Origin: Atopococcus tabaci DSM 17538
GTDB taxonomy: Bacteria; Bacillota; Bacilli; Lactobacillales; Carnobacteriaceae_A
Assembly (NCBI RefSeq): GCF_000429585.1
Contig: NZ_AUCD01000007.1
Coordinates: 1-56,083 of the forward strand
Direction: 5' to 3'
Length of the DNA: 56,083 nucleotides
The notes below the pieces were generated by a model that saw only the letters and a list, made by a program, of their open reading frames with translations, had not been told where the DNA came from and searched no databases. The position numbers and the translations under genes are program-made. Below, one piece after another: positions 49,731-56,083 of the stretch. Positions within the stretch are counted from its first letter, which is position 1. The number at the start of each line of letters is the position of its first letter.

Positions 49731-49780
49731 GCATTTCAACCGGGAGAAGCTGCATTTGAGCAAAAGATTCTAGCATTTCG
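49731..49780 (+). promoter_or_regulatory. Three GCATTT direct repeats at exact 21-bp spacing: predicted LytR binding sites
   Basis: GCATTTCAAC (49731), GCATTTGAGC (49752) and GCATTTCGGC (49773) are each 21 bp apart, two turns of DNA. The E. coli LytTR regulator YpdB recognises GGCATTTCAT repeats separated by 11 bp, the same box and phase. The last box ends about 35 bp before the -10 hexamer at 49814, a normal activator position, and no good -35 hexamer is present. Confidence 0.7.
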
Positions 49781-49813
49781 GCTCCATTCCCGCCCACTTC
49801 CTCCTATCTATCG

Positions 49814-49819
49814 TACAAT
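49814..49819 (+). promoter_or_regulatory. -10 element of the cstA-type gene
   Basis: TACAAT at 49814-49819. The region 16-18 bp upstream (CGCCCA/CCCACT) does not resemble TTGACA, as expected for an activator-dependent promoter. Confidence 0.5.
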
Positions 49820-49863
49820 TTTGTTAAATAAATCGTTTCCAAATATTGGGAGGAGGAAAACAA

Positions 49864-51345
49864 TTGGTTACTTTTTTAATAGGTGTAGCGTTATTGATAC
49901 TTGGGTATTTCACGTACGGGAAGTTTATCGAGAAGAACTTTGCGATCGAACCAGATCGGAAAACGCCCGCAGAGGTGTTGCAGGACGGATATGATTATGT
50001 CCCAATGCCAAAGTGGAAGAACGGCATCATTCAATTATTGAACATAGCGGGGACAGGTCCGATATTCGGCCCCATCATGGGTGCGTTATACGGCCCTGTT
50101 GCCTATCTTTGGATTATTTTTGGCTGTATTTTCGCCGGTGCGGTACACGACTACATGCTCGGAATGATTTCGCTTCGAAACAACGGGGCCCACTTGCCGG
50201 AACTGGCTGCCCGTTATTTGGGGAAAGTCATGAAGCACATTGTCAATGTGTTTTCGATGTTGCTGTTGATGCTGGTGGGAACAGTATTCGTCACTACACC
50301 GGCCAACTTGATCAACAGCATCACGCCGTCTTGGGTCGGGGTCGGAGTGGTCACGCTGTTAATCTTTGGGTATTACATCATTTCTACTATTTTGCCTATC
50401 GATAAAGCGATGGGGAAAGTCTATCCCATCTTTGGCGCCGTGTTGATTCTCAGCACGCTTGCAATCGGCGGTACACTGTTGGTGCAGCACGGAGGAGCGA
50501 TGCCGAACTTGACGCCGACAACGATGCAAAACTTCCATCCGGGTGGATTGGCGATTTTCCCAGCCTTGTTCTTCACCATTTCGTGTGGAGCGATGTCCGG
50601 GTTCCATGCCACGCAGGCGCCGTTGGTATCACGGACAACGACGGATGAACGCGAAGGGCGCTTCACTTTCTACGGCATGATGATTGCAGAAGGCGTCATC
50701 GCTATGGTTTGGGCTGCTGCAGCTATGACATTGTTTGATGGTCAAACGCTCGGCGAAATGATCAACGCCGGCACCGCGTCTCTTGTCGTCAACGAAGTTT
50801 CCTTGCTGCTGTTGGGAAGCGTACTCGGAACGGCAGCTATCATGGGAGTGATTGTCCTGCCGATTTCTTCCGGATTGTCTGCTTTTAGAAGCTTACGAAC
50901 CATTGTGGCGGATTACTTGAACATCAAGCAAGACACCATCACAAAAATCTTGGCCATCACCATCCCGTTGTATCTCATCTCCTTCTTCTTGACGCAAGTG
51001 GACTTCAATAACTTGTGGAGATACTTCAACTGGGCCAACCAAGTGACTGCGGTTATCGCTTTGTTTGTGTCCACGCGTTACCTGTATTTGAAAGACAAAA
51101 ACTACTGGGTCACCCTTGTTCCGGGAGTGTTCATGTTGTACGCTGTGTTGGTTTACATCATGAGTGAACCAATTGGCTTCCGTTTAGGGTTAACGCCAGC
51201 TGCGTATATCGTCAGTGCCATTCTCTCGGCTGCCCTTTTGTGGATTTTCTGGGAGAGTGGGAAAAAACAAAAAGCCCAATTGGATCCGGGACATGCGTTG
51301 TTGAACGATGAGCTGCCGATTGGAACTTTTTCTTCCAATGGTTGA
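49864..51345 (+). CDS. cstA: CstA-family transporter (pyruvate/peptide), BtsT-like
   Basis: 494 residues from TTG 49864 (GGGAGGAGG upstream). CstA-family features: LGYFTYGKFIEKNFAIEPDRKTPA near the N-terminus, IAGTGPIFGPIMGALYGPVA (helix pair), GAVHDYMLGMISLRNNGAHLP and ISCGAMSGFHATQAPLVSRT. About 13 membrane helices; the N-terminal CstA domain is complete and the C-terminus is short. E. coli BtsT (YjiY) and CstA import pyruvate with protons, and BtsT is controlled by the LytS/LytR-type pair BtsSR. The same gene order here (lytS-lytR-cstA), with LytTR boxes in between, supports a pyruvate-responsive uptake system. It could also be a peptide carrier. Confidence 0.9.
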   Translation: MVTFLIGVALLILGYFTYGKFIEKNFAIEPDRKTPAEVLQDGYDYVPMPKWKNGIIQLLNIAGTGPIFGPIMGALYGPVAYLWIIFGCIFAGAVHDYMLGMISLRNNGAHLPELAARYLGKVMKHIVNVFSMLLLMLVGTVFVTTPANLINSITPSWVGVGVVTLLIFGYYIISTILPIDKAMGKVYPIFGAVLILSTLAIGGTLLVQHGGAMPNLTPTTMQNFHPGGLAIFPALFFTISCGAMSGFHATQAPLVSRTTTDEREGRFTFYGMMIAEGVIAMVWAAAAMTLFDGQTLGEMINAGTASLVVNEVSLLLLGSVLGTAAIMGVIVLPISSGLSAFRSLRTIVADYLNIKQDTITKILAITIPLYLISFFLTQVDFNNLWRYFNWANQVTAVIALFVSTRYLYLKDKNYWVTLVPGVFMLYAVLVYIMSEPIGFRLGLTPAAYIVSAILSAALLWIFWESGKKQKAQLDPGHALLNDELPIGTFSSNG

Positions 51346-51402
51346 GATATCAGAATTCTCCGCTGCCCTTTTGTAATAGAAGTCAAAAAATGACTGGAAA
51401 AC

Positions 51403-51444
51403 AAATAACCGCCTTCCGGACAACTCTCCGGAAGGCGGTTATTT
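51403..51444 (+). terminator. Terminator of the cstA-type gene
   Basis: An 18-bp perfect stem (AAATAACCGCCTTCCGGA with its complement) around CAACTC. Confidence 0.9.
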
Positions 51445-51519
51445 GTGTCAAGTATGTGACGAGGTGCGTGAATAATTGGTGACATTACGGTTGAATTTCG
51501 CCATTTAAACATAAGGACT

Positions 51520-51528
51520 TGCTATAAT
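51520..51528 (+). promoter_or_regulatory. Extended -10 promoter of the small acidic protein gene
   Basis: TGCTATAAT, a consensus extended -10 with a perfect TATAAT, about 65 bp before the start codon. Confidence 0.65.
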
Positions 51529-51594
51529 AACTTTCTATAAGATGCGTTATCCTCTTTTCGATAAAAATACGCCAGTACAAGGGGGAGTGGTTAG

Positions 51595-51870
51595 ATGGTT
51601 GAAGAAGACAGCTTACTGATGGATGTACAAGAAGAATATGTGTATATCGTTGAAGGAAGGGAAGAGACGATCACACTTCCTGTTGATGCAGCAGATGTCA
51701 TCTTGAATGCAGATGGGGAGTTGGATTGTCCTTTTGATACGGTGTTGCGAAAAAACAGTCGTACGTTTGAGGACTTGAACAACTGGAACGCAAAAGAAAT
51801 CCGATTTGTCCGTATCAAAAACAAAGTAGAAGAGACTCTGCGCCGAATTGAAATGAACGTCAATCTGTAA
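51595..51870 (+). CDS. Small acidic cytoplasmic protein, unknown
   Basis: 91 residues with no signal peptide or membrane helix. The centre VEGREETITLPVDAADVILNADGELDCPF looks like a small beta-sheet domain, followed by a basic helix ending KVEETLRRIEMNV. The composition is acidic at the N-terminus. The ATG has AAGGGGGAG upstream, an own extended -10 promoter and a terminator, so it is a genuine single gene. No family is recognised. The neighbours (cstA, MATE exporter) give no functional hint. Confidence 0.7.
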   Translation: MVEEDSLLMDVQEEYVYIVEGREETITLPVDAADVILNADGELDCPFDTVLRKNSRTFEDLNNWNAKEIRFVRIKNKVEETLRRIEMNVNL

Positions 51871-51917
51871 CAAGGGGCAACCCCGACAGAATGCCTTCTA
51901 CATAAGAAAATAAAAGC

Positions 51918-51953
51918 AAAAAAGAAGCCGGGATTTCTCCTGGCTTCTTTTTT
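51918..51953. terminator. Bidirectional terminator between the small protein and MATE genes
   Basis: AAAAAAGAAGCCGGGA pairs with TCCTGGCTTCTTTTTT (one G:U) around a 4-nt loop. Confidence 0.9.
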
Positions 51954-51962
51954 ATATAGAAA

Positions 51963-53333
51963 TTATTTGAAAATGCTGGCCAAGTTTGGAACAGGGAGTT
52001 TGGTTTTTCCTTCCATGCTGCGTTTCAACATGTAGTAAGAGCCCATCAAAGGAACCAAAGCGCCCAACCAAGCGAGCGGGTTGGCGATGCTGACGCCTGC
52101 AAATCCAAATGGGTGGGACAGCAAAGCGGCAGAAATGATGCGGCCGACCAATTCCATCAATCCGGCTGCTGTAGGAGCAGCACTTTTTCCGAAACCTTGA
52201 AGGGTATAACGGTAGATGAACAACAACGCAAGCAAGAAGTAAAATGTTGCATTGGTTAAGAAATAGGTATCCACCAATTCCAATACTACCGTATTCTCAC
52301 TTCCTACGAATACTCTGGAGAATGTAGAACCAAACAAGACAAGAATGATGGCCATAACCATGCTGTAAGCAAGGACAACTTTGATGACTTTGTGGACACC
52401 TTCCCAGATACGGTCGATTTTATTCGCGCCGAAATTTTGAGCTGTGTACGTAGCCATGGTGATTCCGAATGAAAGCAGCGGCATGGTGGCAAAACCGTTG
52501 ATTTTGCTGGCAGCGGCTGTGGCAGCAACGGCATCTGCGCCCAAACGGTTCAAAGTGATTTGGAGGGCGATTGAACCGACAGCAATGACGGAACTTTGGA
52601 AGCCCATCGGCAAGCCGATTCTCAAATGTTCTTTGATTTCATCGACGCTGACTTTCCAATCTTCTTTATGAATACGAAGAAGCGGGATGTATTTCCAAAT
52701 GTAGAGCAGGCACAATAAGCTGGCGACCAGCTGGGAAAGGATGGTGGCATACGCAGCACCTTCCACACCGGTGCCCAAGAACAAAATGAACAAGTAGTCC
52801 AATGCAATATTCATGATGGAAGTGAGTGCCAAGAAAATCAACGGTGTTTTGCTGTCACCGATGGCGCGCAACACGTTGGACAAGAGGTTGAACATCACGG
52901 TCGCGCCGATTCCGGCGAACATGACCACGACATACGCGTAAGCTCCATCAAGAAGTTCAGCAGGGGTCTGCATGAAAACGAGAATCGGGCGCGCGAACAG
53001 GACAGAAAAGATGGTCAAAACAATGCTCGATCCGGCACTGATAAGAACGCTGGAAGCTAAGTTTCTACGGATACCTGCTTCATCTTTTTGACCGTAACGT
53101 TGGGATGTGATGACAGAAAGACCTGCCGTCAAACCGATGGCCAACCCAATGATCAAGGCAGTGATACTTCCGGTGGCTCCGACTGCCGCAAACGACTCGA
53201 CACCTAATGTTTGGCTGACGATCAGCATGTCGGCCATGCTATAAAATTGTTGAAAAAGGTTGCCTAAAAGAATCGGGAGGGTGAACAGAAGAATCAGCTT
53301 CATTGGATTGCCTTTGGTTAAATCTTGTCCCAT
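51963..53333 (-). CDS. MATE-family multidrug efflux protein
   Basis: 456 residues, 12 helices in two MatE repeats. Visible family segments: LFTLPILLGNLFQQFYSMADMLIVS, GAAYATILSQLVASLLCLLYI, and in the second half IGLPMGFQSSVIAVGSIALQ and FGITMATYTAQNFGANKIDR. It belongs to the NorM/DinF superfamily and exports cationic drugs or metabolites using Na+ or H+. The closest ribosome site (AGGAGG) is 13-14 bases from the ATG, longer than usual, so translation may be modest. Monocistronic. Confidence 0.88.
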   Translation of the reverse strand: MGQDLTKGNPMKLILLFTLPILLGNLFQQFYSMADMLIVSQTLGVESFAAVGATGSITALIIGLAIGLTAGLSVITSQRYGQKDEAGIRRNLASSVLISAGSSIVLTIFSVLFARPILVFMQTPAELLDGAYAYVVVMFAGIGATVMFNLLSNVLRAIGDSKTPLIFLALTSIMNIALDYLFILFLGTGVEGAAYATILSQLVASLLCLLYIWKYIPLLRIHKEDWKVSVDEIKEHLRIGLPMGFQSSVIAVGSIALQITLNRLGADAVAATAAASKINGFATMPLLSFGITMATYTAQNFGANKIDRIWEGVHKVIKVVLAYSMVMAIILVLFGSTFSRVFVGSENTVVLELVDTYFLTNATFYFLLALLFIYRYTLQGFGKSAAPTAAGLMELVGRIISAALLSHPFGFAGVSIANPLAWLGALVPLMGSYYMLKRSMEGKTKLPVPNLASIFK

Positions 53334-53672
53334 GGTGGGTGATAAATCCTCCTATAAATTGTGTAAATTTTGTTAGCTGAATAATTGCGTTGTTTTTGCA
53401 TACTTTGACTAGTATAGGAGGAATTTCAGAAAAAACAAGAGTTATTTACAGAAAAATTGTGTCAACATTTTTAACAAAAAAGTCGCTAAAAAAAACAAAC
53501 GTTTTCATTGTGTTATCCATGCGGTTCCTTATTTTTGGACGTTTTTTTGAAAACGAAAAAGAAGCAGGTGGACATTAAAACCTTGTAAGAAAATGAGGAC
53601 AAAATGACAGCGTATGGAATTTCAAAAAAAGACGGGCGCTTTTTTTATTCAATTTTGTGTGTCGACGGAAAT
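53334..53672. other. 340-bp AT-rich gap without a gene
   Basis: Between the MATE gene and the MalT-like gene. It holds the MATE upstream region on the minus strand and many A- and T-runs. No open frame has a convincing ribosome site, and no riboswitch or repeat pattern was recognised. Confidence 0.5.
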
Positions 53673-53711
53673 AAAAAAAAGAAGCCGACCCTTCGAAAGG
53701 GCGGCTTCTTA
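53673..53711 (-). terminator. Terminator overlapping the stop of the MalT-like gene
   Basis: On the minus strand AAGAAGCCGCCCTTT pairs with AAGGGTCGGCTTCTT (one bulge) and is followed by T8. The stem begins within the stop codon. Confidence 0.85.
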
Positions 53712-55670
53712 ATCAGTGGTTTTCTCTAAATACGCTTCGATGTAGGACACCATGGCCAAGTCGATTGCCTCTTTTTTTGCAAAGGCAAGAAGCGGGTCAA
53801 TCAAACCGGAAAGAAGGAAAAAGTAATTGTTCCCGGTTTCTTCACACACGGTGAAGAAGCGGTGGGTTAAGAATTTCGCTTGGGCGGTATGGTTGACTTG
53901 TATGGCAGCCAGTGCAGAGAGCGCATACGCCAGGGCGAATTCCGCTTTTTGTTTGGATGTTTCGCCGACTTCAATGGCGTACATTCCGTAGTACAGCGTC
54001 AATTGATAGTTTTCTTTTTTCCATGCATCCCACGTGAAGGCGTTCAGGAGAAACAGGTTGAACGGCGGCGGTGCATAAGTCAATGAAGCCATCAACTCTT
54101 CGCGGCCGTAGCCCATTCCGTTTTCATTCAAAAACGAAAACAAAGTCCCGTGTTCCCGGATAAGCGCCAAGTTTTCTTCGCTGGGACATATCAGCCTTCC
54201 ATACACACCATGCAAACGGAGAGCCTCCGCTGATTTTTGTTTGGCCTCTTCCGCTTGAGGGCCATCTAAGCGGACGGACTCCCAAAAATACAACTCACCG
54301 AGTGCAAAATAATGGGACTGCAGTTTGTGCAGGCGGCCGTTATCTTTCAATTCCCGAACGGACTCTTCCAATAAGGTCAATCCTTTACGAACTTCTCCGG
54401 CCGTAAAATACGCGCGGGCCGCATAAGGAATGACCGTGCTTGCACGGATGAAGGCACGCTCTTTTTGGGACAGTGACAAGGAAGCTTCATAGTACGCAAT
54501 GGCTTCTTTTATATTTCCGTAATGGTAATGGATGGGAACCATCAAACATTCGTACCATTTCTTTAAACGGGCGTTTCCCGCAATCTCACAAATGGTGATC
54601 AAATTCCGCACCAACTCGTCGGCTTTTGCCCAGCGGTTGTTCATGATCAAGTTTTGGATTTTTTCGTACAACCAAAAATAAGCGGATTCGGTGCTTAAAT
54701 CTTCCATCTCGAAAATCAACGGATTCACTAATTCATTGGACGCATCGCACGAAATGGTTTGGCGGATGAGCCGCGCTTGAAATACGGTTGCCTGCATATG
54801 AACCGGCGTACCGGGAGGGCACGTAGCCACTGCCCGATCCAAGTGTATTTTTGCCTTGTCATACTGAGCAGTGGCGGCGTAATACGCACCCATTGCCGCA
54901 GCAAAGTCATGTTCTGGATTTGAGAATTCTTCTTCCAGTCGATTGACCCAGGCGTGCATCGCCCAAACTCGTCCAGCTTGCATGACGGACAGGTGATGAT
55001 CAATCAAGGTGCTTTTCAACATCTGCACGTCATTTTCATCCAAGGCCTTGTTCCCGGTTCTCAACACACTTTCCAGTGAAGAACCAGCTTCTTCGTTAGC
55101 CGTGGAAGCAAGAGAGGATTGAAGAGGTAGGTCTTCGACTGTCAGGTAGGCGACACCTTGCATTTCTTGCATGGTCCGGGGGATGCACAATCCGCTCAGC
55201 ACCAAACAATGGGAAGCTGGAAACCGCTGTGCCAGCAAGCTCAAAAAATCTTCCACCGAACGGTCCGTTATTCTCTCCAAATGGTGCAGGGAAAGGAGAA
55301 GCGGCTGATCGAAATCAGAAAGAGACAAAATGAATGCGGTTGCAATTTCCGGTAAAGGAATATTTTCTTTTTCCATGCGCCATAAATCGGTGATGGTAAA
55401 GTCCGTGTATACCCCTTCTTTCCGGAGTGACCAAAGAATTTCTTCCATAAAAGACATCAATGTGCCGTGTGCGTGCAATTCAATCGACAGAAAGGCAAAA
55501 GTGTCGTTGAGTGCACGGGGCTGCCAATCTGCCCATCCTTGTTGATCCGGTGTTTCCACCACAACTACCGAGGACGACCCAGAATGCAGTGCCTCTTTGA
55601 TTCTTTTTTTAATTGTTTGGGTCTGAGAAGCGGAGTTCATCCCGGAATTGGGAAACTTCAAGGTATTCAC
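53709..55670 (-). CDS. MalT/LuxR-like NTPase-TPR protein lacking P-loop and HTH
   Basis: 653 residues from GTG 55670 (GAAAGGAAA upstream). The overall order resembles the N-terminal and TPR parts of MalT-type STAND regulators: an NTPase-like region (about 20-190; LSLHHLERITDRSVEDFLSLL, SHCLVLSGLCIP, AYLTVEDLPL) followed by helical repeats (about 230-650; AMGAYYAATAQYDKAKIHLDRA, HYGNIKEAIAYYEASLSLS). Where MalT has GxxGxGKT this protein reads VVVVETPDQQGWADW, with no nucleotide-binding loop, and the usual C-terminal LuxR helix-turn-helix is absent although the gene ends at a perfect terminator. It is therefore unlikely to bind ATP or DNA in the standard way. It may be a partner or decoy of a full-length relative elsewhere. 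Confidence 0.65.
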   Translation of the reverse strand: MNTLKFPNSGMNSASQTQTIKKRIKEALHSGSSSVVVVETPDQQGWADWQPRALNDTFAFLSIELHAHGTLMSFMEEILWSLRKEGVYTDFTITDLWRMEKENIPLPEIATAFILSLSDFDQPLLLSLHHLERITDRSVEDFLSLLAQRFPASHCLVLSGLCIPRTMQEMQGVAYLTVEDLPLQSSLASTANEEAGSSLESVLRTGNKALDENDVQMLKSTLIDHHLSVMQAGRVWAMHAWVNRLEEEFSNPEHDFAAAMGAYYAATAQYDKAKIHLDRAVATCPPGTPVHMQATVFQARLIRQTISCDASNELVNPLIFEMEDLSTESAYFWLYEKIQNLIMNNRWAKADELVRNLITICEIAGNARLKKWYECLMVPIHYHYGNIKEAIAYYEASLSLSQKERAFIRASTVIPYAARAYFTAGEVRKGLTLLEESVRELKDNGRLHKLQSHYFALGELYFWESVRLDGPQAEEAKQKSAEALRLHGVYGRLICPSEENLALIREHGTLFSFLNENGMGYGREELMASLTYAPPPFNLFLLNAFTWDAWKKENYQLTLYYGMYAIEVGETSKQKAEFALAYALSALAAIQVNHTAQAKFLTHRFFTVCEETGNNYFFLLSGLIDPLLAFAKKEAIDLAMVSYIEAYLEKTTD

Positions 55671-55739
55671 TTTCCTTTCTAAAAAATGGTTGCGCTTATT
55701 ATAGCATGGAGCAGCGTATTTTTTATTAAATTTGATTTG

Positions 55740-56083
55740 TCAAATTAAGCGAGACAAAATATCATTGTCTACATGATCTAAGAAACACTCAAGTGGTGTT
55801 CGATAATTTAATGACTTTCTTGGAATGTTGTTTCTTCTAGAAGAAACGCTTGAAATGTACTCTTGTGTAACTGAATTGAAATCCATTTCTTTTGGTAGAC
55901 CGGTTTTTCGTAGTAACCCATTTGAATTTTCATTTAGAGCTCTTTGAGAGGGCGTGCCTGGGTCTGCAAAATAAATGTCGATATCCTGTTGATTGCTGAT
56001 GTTTTTCCAGTTTGAAAATTCTTTCCCGCAATCAAAAATAATCGATTTGAATAAGTTTTTTGGAACACCTTGAAACCAGTTGT
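55740..56083 (-). CDS. IS30-family transposase, C-terminal part (runs off window)
   Basis: Reading leftwards from the window edge to TGA at 55742-55740, about 114 codons encode FKSIIFDCGKEFSNWKNIS (second catalytic Asp region), IYFADPGTPSQRALNENSNG (the IS30 YFADP...QRG.NEN.NG motif with catalytic Glu) and RNNIPRKSLNYRTPLECF (the usual LN.RPRK.L.Y.TP.E.F end). The frame is open throughout, so the element may be intact beyond the window. The nearby TTTGATTTGTCAAATT is probably part of its terminal repeat. Confidence 0.85.
   Translation of the reverse strand, partial: NWFQGVPKNLFKSIIFDCGKEFSNWKNISNQQDIDIYFADPGTPSQRALNENSNGLLRKTGLPKEMDFNSVTQEYISSVSSRRNNIPRKSLNYRTPLECFLDHVDNDILSRLI

Overview
The window looks like a chromosomal segment of a Bacillota (Firmicutes) bacterium, most likely a lactic-acid-bacteria relative (Lactobacillales, Carnobacteriaceae/Aerococcaceae-like). 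Grounds: strong GGAGG ribosome sites, frequent TTG/GTG starts, sigma-A type promoters, Bacilli-type families (TreP, OpuA, LytST, PbuX with a purine riboswitch, FabV, a P1B-4 ATPase) and typical Bacillota insertion sequences (ISLre2, IS256, IS1380, IS30). The genus cannot be fixed from sequence alone.

Layout. 1-2.9 kb is a mobile-element graveyard: ISLre2 transposase, truncated IS256 transposase, intact IS1380 transposase, and a 45-codon stub of a polyprenyl synthetase gene. 3-12.2 kb holds housekeeping and detoxification genes (DEAD-box helicase, two glyoxalases, pterin dehydratase, YghU-type GST, FabV, rhodanese, alkyltransferase-like protein) mixed with decayed genes (antiporter and SNF2 stubs joined head to head, a membrane protein and a YbaK gene each with one in-frame stop, a doubly damaged kdgT). 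12.2-14.3 kb is a NiCo-type riboswitch with its terminator driving a P1B-4 metal-efflux ATPase. 14.7-18.5 kb is a four-gene flavin cluster: HTH-TPR regulator, cytoplasmic ApbE, an FMN reductase, and an FMN-reductase/PAS protein ending in three tandem ApbE target motifs. 18.8-32.6 kb: truncated pseudouridine synthase, parallel beta-helix protein, alpha/beta hydrolase, AbgT transporter, RluA-type synthase, purine-riboswitch-controlled NCS2 permease, DUF1456 protein, SteT-like permease, F420-ligase homologue, aspartate aminotransferase/4-decarboxylase, ion channel. 32.6-35.8 kb: trehalose PTS operon. 36-38.4 kb: an AT-rich accessory patch with two small paralogues and a frameshifted DUF262/DUF1524 (GmrSD-like) gene. 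38.7-41.8 kb: glycine betaine transporter OpuA. 42-47 kb: thiolase, gluconokinase-like FGGY kinase, PPK2, MscS channel. 47.2-51.3 kb: LytS/LytR two-component system with a CstA-family transporter, linked by three 21-bp-spaced GCATTT boxes. 51.6-56 kb: small unknown protein, MATE exporter, MalT-like TPR protein without P-loop or HTH, and a partial IS30 transposase.

The most unusual signals are (1) the triple flavinylation tail beside a cytoplasmic ApbE, and (2) a family of five intergenic cassettes (near 14.5, 18.65, 21.5, 35.9 and 43.5 kb). Each cassette is about three tandem 51-53 bp units built from a short word alternating with its reverse complement. Period and architecture are shared between loci, but the word differs in most of them.
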